Part shown: one piece after another, positions 1 through 8,525 of the stretch
Layout of the letters: each line of letters opens with the position of its first letter
Numbering within the stretch: the first letter of the stretch is position 1
Source: Actinomycetes bacterium
GTDB taxonomy: Bacteria > Actinomycetota > Actinomycetes > Mycobacteriales > Mycobacteriaceae
Length of the DNA stretch: 9,369 nucleotides
Assembly (NCBI GenBank): GCA_022600695.1
Contig: JAHZJY010000159.1
Coordinates: 1 to 9,369, forward strand
Direction: 5' to 3'
Position numbers and translations under genes: made by a program
Notes under the pieces: generated by a model
Database searches by the model: none
What the model saw: only the letters and a program-made list of their open reading frames with translations
Told to the model about the DNA's origin: nothing

Positions 1-187
1 GCCGACCTGTAGTCAGTACGCGCTCGAAGCGGTGACCGAATACGGCGCGCTGCGGGGCGGGTGGCTGAGTATGGCCCGTCTGCTCAAGTGTGGTCCGTGG
101 CACCGGGGCGGGTGGGATCCGATTCCACCGCGGTCTCCCGATGCCGGCGAAAGCTCACAATCGGAGGTCAACAGCGCCCATGTTTAA
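1..187 (+). CDS. yidD: YidD, membrane protein insertion efficiency factor (3' end only)
   Basis: The gene enters from the left edge, reading in the frame that begins at base 2, so the N-terminus is missing. The 61 visible codons open with [11 protein letters not shown], the core of the YidD signature (a Cys-containing C-RF-x-PTCS-x-YA motif), followed by [11 protein letters not shown] and [16 protein letters not shown], all typical of this family. YidD is a small amphipathic protein at the inner face of the membrane that assists YidC-dependent insertion. The stop TAA (185-187) lies inside yidC: the two genes overlap by 8 bases (180-187) in different frames, which suggests translational coupling. 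The last 20 or so residues ([10 protein letters not shown]...) are a low-complexity tail. Identification is confident; only the length is unknown. Confidence 0.93.
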   Translation, partial: PTCSQYALEAVTEYGALRGGWLSMARLLKCGPWHRGGWDPIPPRSPDAGESSQSEVNSAHV

Positions 188-1271
188 TTGGTTCAGCCTG
201 GACTACATCTATTACCCGGTATCGGGAATCATGTGGCTTTGGTACAAGCTCTTCGCTCTGGTTCTCGGGCCGAACAGTTTCTTCGCCTGGGCGCTGACGG
301 TGATGTTTCTGGTGTTCAGCCTGCGAGCGCTGCTTTACAAGCCGTTCGTCCGACAGATCCGTACAACGCGGCAGATGCAGGAACTGCAGCCTCAGATCAA
401 GGCGCTGCAGAAAAAGTACGGCAAGGACCGCCAGCGCATGGCGATGGAGATGCAGAAACTCCAGCGCGAGCACGGTTTCAATCCGGTGTTGGGATGTCTG
501 CCGATGCTGGCACAGATCCCGGTGTTCCTGGGTCTCTACCACGTCCTGATGTCCTTCAACCGGACGCAGACGGGCTTCGGCAGGCTAGGGCTGTCCGTGG
601 AGGAGAATCGGTCCCTCGGCAACTATTTCTTCAGCGCCGCCGATGTGGGCCACTTCCTCGATGCGAACTTGTTCGGGGCGCCCATCGGAGCTGCCATCAC
701 CCAGCAGCATGGTCTGGCCGCCTACACCGAATTCAGCCGACCGGCGGTGGCCGGGGTGGCGGTTCCTCTGATGATCCTGGCCGGTATCGCTACCTACTTC
801 AACAGCCGCGCCTCTATCGCGCGGCAAAGCCCCGAGGCCGCAGCGAACCCGCAGACCGCGCTGATGAACAAGTTGGCGCTGTACGTTTTCCCGCTCGGTG
901 TGGTGATCGGTGGTCCGTTCCTTCCGATCGCGATCATCATCTACTGGGTTTCGAACAACATCTGGACCTTCGGCCAGCAGCACATCGTCTTCGGCAAGAT
1001 CGAGCGGGAAGAAGAAGAGAAGAAGGAAGAGGCGCTGGCGCGACGGTCGGCCAACGCGCCGGCCCCGGGGGCCAAGCCGACCAAGGGACGGAAAGCCGTC
1101 CCCGCCGTGGAGACAGCGGACGCCGCCCCAGCAGATGAGCCGGACGGGGAGACCGAGATACCCCCGACCGCGGAGGCGTCCAAACCCAAACCCGCCCACA
1201 ACGGGCGCGGCGGCAACCAGCCCAGTCGGACGCCGCGGCCCGGTGCGCGCTCCAAGAAACGCAAACGTTGA
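180..1271 (+). CDS. yidC: YidC/Oxa1-family membrane protein insertase
   Basis: A 363-residue insertase that places proteins in the cytoplasmic membrane, alone or with Sec. The start is the ATG at 180 ([14 protein letters not shown]), with GGAGGT at 163-168; the frame is open back to a GTG at 90, but that stretch is yidD coding. Residues 8-28 and 35-52 form the first membrane segments. Arg49 (in [10 protein letters not shown]) corresponds to the conserved groove arginine of the Oxa1 family. A charged, helical cytoplasmic hairpin follows (about 57-98), then hydrophobic segments around 100-120, 205-225 and 255-280. As usual in actinobacteria there is no large periplasmic P1 domain of the E. coli type. 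The tail from about 290 is [12 protein letters not shown], then Pro/Ala-rich, and ends in the strongly basic ARSKKRKR, suited to ribosome contact. The next gene, jag, is a frequent yidC neighbour in Gram-positives. Confidence 0.96.
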   Translation: MFNWFSLDYIYYPVSGIMWLWYKLFALVLGPNSFFAWALTVMFLVFSLRALLYKPFVRQIRTTRQMQELQPQIKALQKKYGKDRQRMAMEMQKLQREHGFNPVLGCLPMLAQIPVFLGLYHVLMSFNRTQTGFGRLGLSVEENRSLGNYFFSAADVGHFLDANLFGAPIGAAITQQHGLAAYTEFSRPAVAGVAVPLMILAGIATYFNSRASIARQSPEAAANPQTALMNKLALYVFPLGVVIGGPFLPIAIIIYWVSNNIWTFGQQHIVFGKIEREEEEKKEEALARRSANAPAPGAKPTKGRKAVPAVETADAAPADEPDGETEIPPTAEASKPKPAHNGRGGNQPSRTPRPGARSKKRKR

Positions 1272-1294
1272 CCCATGACTGAACAGGAGAGGCG

Positions 1295-1846
1295 ATGACC
1301 GAGACCGAGACCGAGACCCAAGCCGAGACCGGCACCCCGGAGGTCGGGGAGGCCGGGACCAAGGCCGGTAGAGGGGCGCGTCTGGAGGACCGCCTGGTGA
1401 CCGAGGGCGAGATCGCGGGGGACTACCTCGAGGAGTTACTGGACCTGCTCGACTTCGATGGTGATATCGATCTTGATGTTGAAGGCGACCGGGCGATCGT
1501 CAGCATTGACGGCGGATCCGACCTGACGAAGTTGGTCGGTAAACGCGGGGAGGTGCTCGACGCGGTACAGGAGCTGACCCGGCTGGCGGTGCACCAGAAG
1601 ACCGGGGAACGCAGCCGGCTCATGCTGGACATCGCGAACTGGCGGGGCCGCCGGCGAGATGAGCTGACGGCGTTGGGCGATAAGGTTGCTCGGCGGGTGC
1701 TGGACGGGGGGCAGCGCGAAGAGTTGGCCCCGATGACCCCGTTCGAGCGCAAGATCGTGCACGACGCGGTGGCCGCGGTTGACGGTGTCCACAGCGAAAG
1801 CGAGGGAGTCGAGCCGGCGCGCCGGGTGGTGGTCTTGAAGGACTGA
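1295..1846 (+). CDS. jag: Jag/KhpB (EloR)-type KH-R3H RNA-binding protein
   Basis: A 183-residue cytoplasmic RNA-binding protein. The ATG at 1295 is preceded by AGGAGAGG (1285-1292). Residues 1-30 are a low-complexity acidic leader (TETETETQAET). A type-II KH domain occupies about 40-113, with its GxxG loop as GKRG at 82-85. The R3H domain covers about 117-180, with the RxxxH signature at Arg152-His156 (ERKIVHDAV). The N-terminal Jag_N domain found in firmicute homologues is absent, which is usual for actinobacteria. In other Gram-positives KhpB/EloR partners KhpA and influences cell elongation and division through RNA binding; that role here is inferred. The gene begins 23 bp after yidC. A seven-codon reading frame (1275-1298) ends over its start codon as ATGA. 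Confidence 0.93.
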   Translation: MTETETETQAETGTPEVGEAGTKAGRGARLEDRLVTEGEIAGDYLEELLDLLDFDGDIDLDVEGDRAIVSIDGGSDLTKLVGKRGEVLDAVQELTRLAVHQKTGERSRLMLDIANWRGRRRDELTALGDKVARRVLDGGQREELAPMTPFERKIVHDAVAAVDGVHSESEGVEPARRVVVLKD

Positions 1847-1877
1847 CCGCCGGCGAACGGAAGTTACAACCGTGTAG

Positions 1878-3543
<1,666 letters not shown>

Positions 3544-3544
<1 letters not shown>

Positions 3545-4503
3545 TGACACAGCGTCGCAAGGGGGGCCTGGGCCGCGGATTGGCATCACTGATCCCGACC
3601 AATCCGGCTGAGGGGGGACACCGGATGGGCGAGGCCGCGGCGGATGTCGTCATCGGCGGTCCCGAGGTGGCGGTGGCGGATGTCGGCGCCATCTATCGGG
3701 AGATCCCGCCGTCGGATATTGAGCCCAATCCGCGTCAACCGCGCCAGGTTTTCGACGAGGAGGCGCTGGCGGAGTTGATGCACTCCATCCGCGAGTTGGG
3801 GGTTATGCAGCCGATCGTGGTTCGCGAGTCCGGCGACGGGTCCGGTGGAGCTCCTTACCAACTGGTAATGGGGGAGCGACGGTGGCGGGCGGCTCAGCAG
3901 GTCGGATTGACGGCCATCCCGGCGATCGTTCGTCAGACCACCGATGACAATCTGCTTCGCGAAGCCCTCCTGGAGAACATCCACCGTGCCCAACTGAACC
4001 CGTTGGAAGAGGCGGCGGCTTACCAGCAGTTGCTGGACGAGTTCGAGGTCACTCACGAGGAACTGGCCGATCGCATTGGGCGGTCCCGGCCGGTCATCTC
4101 CAATATGATTCGGTTGCTGCGGCTACCCGTGGCAGTGCAGCGCAGGGTCGCGGCGGGTGTCCTCTCGGCCGGACATGCTCGGGCGCTGCTGGCCCTGGAA
4201 GCTGGTCCTGAAGCGCAGGAGGAACTAGCCACCCGGATCGTGGCCGAGGGCCTGTCGGTCCGGGCTACCGAGGAGACCGTCACCCTGGCAAACCGAGCAG
4301 GGTCTACGCCGGCCGGGCCGCAGCGGCGAAAGCCTATCCAGATGCCAGGGTTGCAGGATGTCGCCGAGCGGCTTTCGGGGACCTATGACACCAAGGTCAC
4401 GGTCAGTCTGGGCAAGCGAAAAGGGAAGATCGTTGTCGAGTTCGGCTCTGTGGAGGATCTGCAGCGGATCGTGGGTTTGATGGACCCCTCGGCCGCGACA
4501 TAG
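3544..4503 (+). CDS. parB: ParB chromosome-partitioning protein (CTPase clamp, parS-binding)
   Basis: A 319-residue ParB/Spo0J protein. ATG 3544 overlaps the parA stop (TAATG), with GGAGG at 3531-3535. The N-terminal [13 protein letters not shown] (5-17) is the ParA-stimulating peptide. The CTP-binding ParB/Sulfiredoxin-like domain covers about 52-130: NPRQPRQVF (62-70), [10 protein letters not shown] (85-94) and GERRWRAA (110-117), with the arginine-rich motif that senses [17 protein letters not shown] is at 144-157. The helix-turn-helix that reads parS spans about 170-192 ([20 protein letters not shown]). The last 50 residues (from [15 protein letters not shown]) form the C-terminal dimerisation domain. 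The two parS sites upstream are its targets, so ParB spreading is likely to affect expression of its own operon. Confidence 0.97.
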
Positions 4504-4549
4504 TCGGTACCAGCGACACCAGGTCGTTACGTCACTGTGACAATACGCA

Positions 4550-4570
4550 GATCCGGCATCCGGGTGGATC
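4550..4570 (+). terminator. Possible stem-loop after parB
   Basis: GATCC (4550-4554) pairs with GGATC (4566-4570) across an 11-base loop, 46 bases after the parB stop. A second small inverted repeat, GTCAC-T-GTGAC (4531-4541), precedes it. There is no U-tract, which is common in mycobacteria. The stem is short, so this is only a candidate end of the parAB transcript. Confidence 0.25.
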
Positions 4571-4672
4571 GGCGACTGACGTGAATCAGCCACGGGTACA
4601 ACGGATTTCAGGAACACCCGGGCCGGCGGCCGGCGCGATACCGGATTCCGGGCGGAGATCGGCGGGTTCTCC

Positions 4673-4678
4673 TATTCT
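4673..4678 (+). promoter_or_regulatory. Candidate -10 element for the GNAT-like gene
   Basis: TATTCT fits the TANNNT pattern of housekeeping (SigA) promoters and is the most AT-rich hexamer in the 3' half of the spacer between parB and the next gene. Transcription would begin near 4685, giving a leader of about 40 bases to the GTG at 4724. No clear -35 element was seen. Confidence 0.3.
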
Positions 4679-4723
4679 GGGAAGGCTGTGCGCGTCCGCG
4701 CTGCGGGAAAGCCGGGGAGATTA

Positions 4724-5455
4724 GTGTCCGTTCGTATCAGACCGCTGCGGCTCGCGGGATTCGAACAGTTGCCCAAGCACGCCCGTCAGTGTGTGTTCTG
4801 GGAGGTCGATCCGGAAACCCTGCGCGGGGATAGTCTGCCGGATCCGGAATTCGAGAAGGAGGCATGGCTGTCGATGGTCATGCTGGAGTGGGGATCTTGC
4901 GGACAAATCGCCAGCCCCGAGACCGCCGACGAAACCGACGATATCGACGAGCCGTGTATCGGCTACGTTCTCTACGCGCCGCCGGGGGCCGTGCCTCGGG
5001 CCCAACGGTTTCCCACCGGGCCGGTCAGCGCGGATGCGGTGCTCCTCACCTCGATGGGGGTCGAGCCGGATCAACCGGCGAGTTTGGCCACCATGCTGAT
5101 CGGGCAGGTTGTCAGCGAGTTGGTCAAACGCGGTGTTCGTGCTCTGGAGGCCTTCGGCCGAACACCGGATGCTGTCGGCCTGCGGGACAACACAACCCTC
5201 GACCCGGAACTGACTCCGGCGATCGAGGCATTGGGGGACTGTTCGTTCGAGGTCTGCATGATCGACGCGGAATTTCTGCTTGATGTCGGGTTCACCGTTG
5301 TCGCCCCGCACCGCTATTTCCCGCGGCTGCGACTGGAACTCGACAAGGGGCTGGGATGGAAAGCGGAGGTCGAGGCCGCGCTGGAACGACTTCTGGACAG
5401 TGCCCAGTTACAGGAAGCCCAGTTACAGGAAGCCCAGTTGCAGGAGGCCCGGTGA
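4724..5455 (+). CDS. GNAT-like protein of unknown substrate (Rv3916c-type)
   Basis: A 243-residue protein occupying the position of Rv3916c in M. tuberculosis, between parB and cwlM. The chosen start is GTG 4724 (MSVRIRPLRLAGFEQLP), with GGGGAG at 4714-4719; an in-frame GTG at 4688 would add 12 residues. Visible features are CVFWEVDPETL near the N-terminus, an acidic insert (ETADETDDIDEP), a GYVLYAPP strand, the LLTSMGVEP strand followed by a helix (LIGQVVSELVKRGVRALEAF), and a C-terminal MIDAEFLLDVGFTVVAPHRYFPRLRLEL block. This order resembles a GNAT acyltransferase fold, but the usual acyl-CoA loop (Q/R-x-x-G-x-G/A) is not recognisable, so catalytic activity is doubtful. The protein ends in a helical QLQEA tandem repeat (see repeat at 5405). 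No function is assigned. It is convergent with cwlM, 48 bp away. Confidence 0.85.
   Translation: MSVRIRPLRLAGFEQLPKHARQCVFWEVDPETLRGDSLPDPEFEKEAWLSMVMLEWGSCGQIASPETADETDDIDEPCIGYVLYAPPGAVPRAQRFPTGPVSADAVLLTSMGVEPDQPASLATMLIGQVVSELVKRGVRALEAFGRTPDAVGLRDNTTLDPELTPAIEALGDCSFEVCMIDAEFLLDVGFTVVAPHRYFPRLRLELDKGLGWKAEVEAALERLLDSAQLQEAQLQEAQLQEAR
5405..5449 (+). repeat. Three 15-bp tandem repeats at the 3' end of the GNAT-like gene
   Basis: The unit CAGTTACAGGAAGCC occurs at 5405-5419 and, identically, at 5420-5434. A third copy at 5435-5449 differs at two bases (CAGTTGCAGGAGGCC). Each copy encodes QLQEA in frame. The stop codon follows one codon later. The identical first two copies suggest recent slippage expansion. 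Confidence 0.97.
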
Positions 5456-5457
5456 CA

Positions 5458-5494
5458 GGAACCGGTCGGCAGCGCGGCCGCCCGCCCCGGTTCC
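5458..5494. terminator. Inverted repeat in the convergent gap, possible bidirectional terminator
   Basis: GGAACCGG (5458-5465) is complementary to CCGGTTCC (5487-5494) across a 21-base GC-rich loop that itself contains the palindrome GCGGCCGC. It sits between two converging stop codons (5455 and 5504), the expected place for a shared terminator. There is no T-tract on either strand. Confidence 0.45.
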
Positions 5495-5503
5495 GGTAGG
5501 AGA

Positions 5504-6748
5504 TCAGGCCGGCCGGCCCTGGTCCACGGATTGTTCGTGGGCCAGCAACTCGGCGAAGGTGAACGTGCCGGTGGGCCGATCGTTCTTCCCGAGCAGATAG
5601 AGTCGTTTTACCGCGGCCAGGATTCCCTCCGCGACGGCATCACGGCATTCCCGGGTCGCCAGCATGGACCTGTCGTTCGGATTGGTGATGTAGCCGACAT
5701 CGACCTGGACCGTCGGCATCCGGGTCAGCCTGAGCAGGTCCCAGGTCCGTCCGTGCGGTCGGCAGTCGCGTAAGCCGGTGCGCGCCACGACTTCCCGCTG
5801 AAGGAAGTCAGCGAGATTACGCCCGATGGTGGACACCGACCCGTGCGCGCTGCCGAAGTAGAACGAGGCCACACCACTGGCTGTGGGGCTTGGCTGCTGC
5901 TCGAAACGCAGGCTGATCATCAGGTCGGCACCGACGGTGTTGGCCGTGGCGGCTCGTTCGGCATCGCTCGGGCTGTAGTCGACCGGCCTGGACAGGAACG
6001 TCTCCATACCGATCGCCGCCATCCGGCCCTCAAGCCGGCTGCCCAGATCCCACAGGATCTCGGCCTCGCTGATCGGTCCCTGTGGACCGTTGATGATCTG
6101 ACCGGGGTCGCTCCCACCGCGGCCCGGGTCGATGATGATCCGCTTACCGGACAGTCGAGGCCCGGACCGCCGGACCTGTTCCTCTTCGCGGATGGCGTGC
6201 AGAGAACCGCCGGTGACGCGGGATCCGAGAAAGTACAAGGAGCGCAAGGTATCCGGTCCGCAGATTCCGTCTGGAGCCAGCCCGTACTCGCGCTGATAGG
6301 ACATCAGACCGTTGTGCGTCTGCAGGCCGAAGTAGCCGTCCACCAGGGCCGTGTAGAAACCGAGATCCTGCAGGCGTGACTGAAGTGTCGCCACATCGTC
6401 GCCGTACATCGGGGCACCGAACTGGTGTGCCAGCGTGCGCGCTCCCAGCCGGTATGACGCCTCCCGCAGCGCGCGGTAAGTAGCCTCCCCGACGATTCCG
6501 TCCACCAACAGTCCGCGGCGCTGCTGGAACGCCCGCACCGCGTGGTCGAGTTCGGCGTCGAAGTGATTCAGTGCCACCTGCTTACCGGTGGTCAGGTCTG
6601 CATCGGGGTTGTCCAGCAACCCCAGAGCGCCGAGTGAGGTCCGGATTTCGACCACCGCACCGCCCCGGTCACCCTGCCGCAAGGTGTCGCCGGGTACGCC
6701 ACCGTTGCGCCGCACAGCATCGCCGTGGCCGGGGCCGGGACTCGACAT
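5504..6748 (-). CDS. cwlM: CwlM, catalytically altered amidase_3-fold regulator of peptidoglycan synthesis
   Basis: A 414-residue protein closely matching mycobacterial CwlM. Two peptidoglycan-binding (PG_binding_1) repeats lie at about 32-95 (VRAFQQRRGLLVDGIVGEAT) and 116-171 (LMSYQREYGLAPDGICGPDT). An amidase_3 fold covers about 202-386. Expected zinc/catalytic positions are changed: DPGHGG reads DPGRGG (Arg210), the second zinc His reads Arg281 (ISLR), and the catalytic Glu reads Asp350 (VQVDVGY). The acidic ligand region (ISEAE, 226-230) remains. This fits the known role of CwlM as a cytoplasmic regulator that activates MurA when phosphorylated by PknB and acts on MurJ/FhaA otherwise. The C-terminal TGTFTF (Thr393, 395, 397) matches the known phosphothreonine cluster. 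There is no signal peptide. ATG 6748 has no good ribosome site; a GACAAT hexamer 7 bases upstream suggests a leaderless start. Confidence 0.95.
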   Translation of the reverse strand: MSSPGPGHGDAVRRNGGVPGDTLRQGDRGGAVVEIRTSLGALGLLDNPDADLTTGKQVALNHFDAELDHAVRAFQQRRGLLVDGIVGEATYRALREASYRLGARTLAHQFGAPMYGDDVATLQSRLQDLGFYTALVDGYFGLQTHNGLMSYQREYGLAPDGICGPDTLRSLYFLGSRVTGGSLHAIREEEQVRRSGPRLSGKRIIIDPGRGGSDPGQIINGPQGPISEAEILWDLGSRLEGRMAAIGMETFLSRPVDYSPSDAERAATANTVGADLMISLRFEQQPSPTASGVASFYFGSAHGSVSTIGRNLADFLQREVVARTGLRDCRPHGRTWDLLRLTRMPTVQVDVGYITNPNDRSMLATRECRDAVAEGILAAVKRLYLLGKNDRPTGTFTFAELLAHEQSVDQGRPA

Positions 6749-6755
6749 GACAAGG

Positions 6756-6761
6756 ATTGTC
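6756..6761 (-). promoter_or_regulatory. Candidate -10 element for leaderless cwlM
   Basis: On the - strand GACAAT (4 of 6 matches to TATAAT) ends 7 bases before the A of the cwlM ATG. A weak -35-like TTCCTG lies 18 bases further upstream. Transcription would then begin at or next to the start codon, explaining the missing ribosome site. Confidence 0.35.
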
Positions 6762-6840
6762 TCAGAAGATCCATGGTTTCAGGAAACTGATCAGCCGCGC
6801 CCGCCGGTAACGAATTCGTCTCTGCCAGCGGTCCGGCGCC

Positions 6841-6856
6841 CCGACGCAGACGTCGG
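6841..6856 (-). terminator. Perfect hairpin directly after trxC
   Basis: CCGACG (6841-6846) and CGTCGG (6851-6856) form a 6-bp GC-rich stem with a 4-base loop, abutting the trxC stop codon (6857-6859). No U-run follows, as is usual in mycobacteria. It could terminate trxB2-trxC or protect the mRNA 3' end. Confidence 0.5.
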
Positions 6857-7177
6857 CTACAAAAGGTCGGCGAGTTCTCGCAGCAACGCGGGTTTGCTCT
6901 TCGCCCCGACGATGCGCTTCACCGGCTGGCCGCCCTTGAACAGAATCAGGGTCGGAATCGACACCACCTGGAAATCGCGCGCTGTCCCGGGGTTCGCGTC
7001 GACGTCGACTTTCGCGACGGTCAGCGACCCGGCCTTCTCTTCGGCGATTTCCTCCAGGACAGGGGCCACCATGCGGCACGGGCCGCACCAGGCGGCCCAG
7101 AAATCCACCAGGACCGGTGTGGTGCTGGCCAGCACCGTTTCGGCGAAACTGGCGTCAGAGACGGCGACTGTGCTCAT
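6857..7177 (-). CDS. trxC: Thioredoxin TrxC
   Basis: A 106-residue thioredoxin, the electron carrier that reduces protein disulfides and peroxidases and is itself recharged by TrxB2. The active site WCGPC is at 30-34 (Cys31, Cys34), the buried Asp25 is present (VLVDFWA), and the cis-proline is Pro75 (VVSIPTL). The KRIVGAKSK segment and C-terminal helix complete the fold. The start is ATG 7177 ([11 protein letters not shown]), preceded by GGAG 7 bases away. The frame extends to 7258, but that is trxB2 coding. The ATG overlaps the trxB2 stop as ATGA, so the two are translationally coupled and transcribed from the SigH-type promoter before trxB2. Confidence 0.97.
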   Translation of the reverse strand: MSTVAVSDASFAETVLASTTPVLVDFWAAWCGPCRMVAPVLEEIAEEKAGSLTVAKVDVDANPGTARDFQVVSIPTLILFKGGQPVKRIVGAKSKPALLRELADLL

Positions 7178-8148
7178 TGCTGGGCTCCGATCATGTTGGC
7201 GGTGTCTACATCGTGGGCCTCGGCCAGCCAGCGCTCGGCGTCCATGGCCGCCGCGCATCCGCTGCCGGCGGCGGTGATGGCTTGCCGGTAGGTGTGGTCG
7301 ACCAGGTCACCGGCGGCGAACACCCCCGGCAGTGAGGTGGCCGTGCTGCCCTTCTCAACCAGCACGTACCCTTCCGCATCGACGTCGACCGCACCCCGCA
7401 CCAGTTCGGATCGAGGGTCGTGGCCGATGGCGATGAACACCCCGGTGACGGCCAGGGTGGATTCCACGCCGGTGACGGTATTGCGGACCTGCAGTCCGGT
7501 CACGGTGCTCTCGCCCTCGACCGCCAGCACCGCGGTGTTGGTGACGAACGTGATCTTCTCGTTACTGCGGGCACGTTCCAGCATGATCTTGGAGGCTCGG
7601 AACTCATCGCGCCGGTGCACGAGTGTGACGCTGCGGGCGAACCGGGTCAGGAAGGTCGCCTCTTCCATCGCCGAGTCGCCCCCGCCGATCACGGCGATGT
7701 CCTGCCCCTTGAAGAAGAACCCGTCACAGGTCGCGCAGGAGCTCACACCGCGTCCCAGAAGTTGCTGCTCCCCGGGCACCCCGAGATACCGCGGGGCCGC
7801 GCCCATGGCCAGGATCACCGACCTGGCGCGGTGGGTCTCACCTTCGGCGGTGACGACCTCCTTGACCGGTCCGGCCAGCGACACCGACTCGACATCCTCC
7901 ATCCGCAGGTCCGAACCGAAGCGCATCGCCTGTTCGCGCATTTCGTCCATCAGCTCCGGGCCGGTGATTCCGGATCGGAAGCCGGGATAGTTCTCCACCT
8001 CGGTGGTGGTCATCAGCGCGCCGCCGAACGAGGTGCCCTCGAAGACCAGCGGTTGTAGTTCCGCGCGCGCGGTGTAAATGGCCGCGGTGTAGCCGGCCGG
8101 TCCGGAGCCGATGACGATCACGTCGTTCACGGGGGTTTGGTCAGCCAT
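7174..8148 (-). CDS. trxB: Thioredoxin reductase TrxB2 (NADPH-dependent flavoprotein)
   Basis: A 324-residue low-molecular-weight thioredoxin reductase. It passes electrons from NADPH through FAD and a redox disulfide to TrxC. The FAD-binding GSGPAG is at 14-19, the redox CATC at 138-141 (SSCATCDG) and the NADPH-binding GGGDSA at 155-160. HRRDEFRAS contributes the NADPH-phosphate arginines, and a second FAD motif [15 protein letters not shown] is near the C-terminus. The start is ATG 8148 ([14 protein letters not shown]), with AGAAAGG 5 bases upstream. The frame continues to a TTG at 8247, but the SigH-type promoter lies inside that extension, so the extension is unlikely to be translated. 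In M. tuberculosis TrxB2 is essential. Confidence 0.97.
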   Translation of the reverse strand: MADQTPVNDVIVIGSGPAGYTAAIYTARAELQPLVFEGTSFGGALMTTTEVENYPGFRSGITGPELMDEMREQAMRFGSDLRMEDVESVSLAGPVKEVVTAEGETHRARSVILAMGAAPRYLGVPGEQQLLGRGVSSCATCDGFFFKGQDIAVIGGGDSAMEEATFLTRFARSVTLVHRRDEFRASKIMLERARSNEKITFVTNTAVLAVEGESTVTGLQVRNTVTGVESTLAVTGVFIAIGHDPRSELVRGAVDVDAEGYVLVEKGSTATSLPGVFAAGDLVDHTYRQAITAAGSGCAAAMDAERWLAEAHDVDTANMIGAQQ

Positions 8149-8182
8149 ATCGGCCTTTCTGCGCAGGGGGCTTTCCACGTCG

Positions 8183-8209
8183 AACACCAGGGTAGGCGGG
8201 TGTGTTCCC
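8183..8209 (-). promoter_or_regulatory. SigH-type (ECF) promoter of trxB2-trxC
   Basis: On the - strand GGGAAC (8209-8204) is followed 18 bases later by GTT (8185-8183), an exact fit to the mycobacterial SigH/SigE pattern GGAAC-N18-GTT. Transcription would begin near 8176, leaving a leader of about 28 bases that contains the trxB2 ribosome site. trxB2-trxC is a known SigH (oxidative and heat stress) target in M. tuberculosis. Confidence 0.75.
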
Positions 8210-8243
8210 GTCGGCACACCAAGGGGCTGCGGGCCGGGTCCCG

Positions 8244-8507
8244 TCAAGGTGGCAACACCGCTGTGTCCACTGCGGCACCGGTCGCCGGCGCCACCGTGAT
8301 CGACTGAGCGCTGCTCGGGGTGCTGGTGGACGGGCCGAGGGTGGCCAGGCAGGCGGCGGCCCCCAGACCCATCGCGGTGAGCGCCGCGGCCGCGCCGAGC
8401 ACGCCGGCGACCAGTCGGCGGGGGGCGGGAGCAGGGCGGGCGGAGTGGGCCGGGCGACGGCGTGCCGCGGCATCGTTCACGGTGTGCCCGGCCGGTCGGT
8501 TGTCCAC
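8244..8507 (-). CDS. Small single-pass membrane protein, apparent relic of anti-sigma-M factor RsmA
   Basis: An 87-codon frame from GTG 8507 ([14 protein letters not shown]) in the slot where M. tuberculosis has the anti-SigM gene (Rv3912/rsmA, about 250 codons). An Arg/Pro/Ala-rich segment (16-31) is followed by one hydrophobic helix (32-57, [26 protein letters not shown]) and a short Ser/Thr/Pro-rich tail ([10 protein letters not shown]). Positive charges before the helix predict N-in/C-out. From memory, the helix and the AQ-ITV stretch resemble the middle of mycobacterial RsmA, but the cytoplasmic sigma-binding domain and most of the extracytoplasmic part are missing. No convincing ribosome site was found. 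The start is 18 bases after the sigM stop and in the same frame as sigM. It may be a functional mini-gene or a decayed remnant. Confidence 0.55.
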   Translation of the reverse strand: MDNRPAGHTVNDAAARRRPAHSARPAPAPRRLVAGVLGAAAALTAMGLGAAACLATLGPSTSTPSSAQSITVAPATGAAVDTAVLPP

Positions 8508-8525
8508 CCGGACCAGTCTGCCGGT

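Noticed and set aside
90..179. N-terminal extension of YidC from GTG 90.
   Set aside because: This stretch is yidD coding in another frame, and ATG 180 has GGAGGT at the right distance and a typical YidC N-terminus.
1298..1318. ACCGAG hexanucleotide repeats at the 5' end of jag.
   Set aside because: Only about three units, encoding a TE-rich disordered leader common in this family; not a notable repeat array.
585..1362. Long open frames on the - strand opposite yidC and jag, and similar long antisense frames elsewhere in the window.
   Set aside because: High GC content leaves many frames open; their products are Arg/Pro/Ser-rich without recognisable motifs, while the opposite strand encodes clear families.
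6776..6787. GTTTCAGGAAAC resembles a shortened parS.
   Set aside because: It lacks the central CACGTG and is two bases shorter than the core, so ParB would not be expected to bind. It lies in the cwlM upstream region by chance.
8149..8247. 33-residue N-terminal extension of TrxB2 from TTG 8247.
   Set aside because: The SigH-type promoter lies inside it, the sequence is Pro-rich and unlike TrxB, and ATG 8148 has a good ribosome site and a standard N-terminus.
8349..8354. Possible lipoprotein Cys in the small membrane ORF (GAAAC, Cys53).
   Set aside because: The -3 position is Ala rather than Leu, and the hydrophobic stretch continues past the Cys, so a lipobox is not supported.
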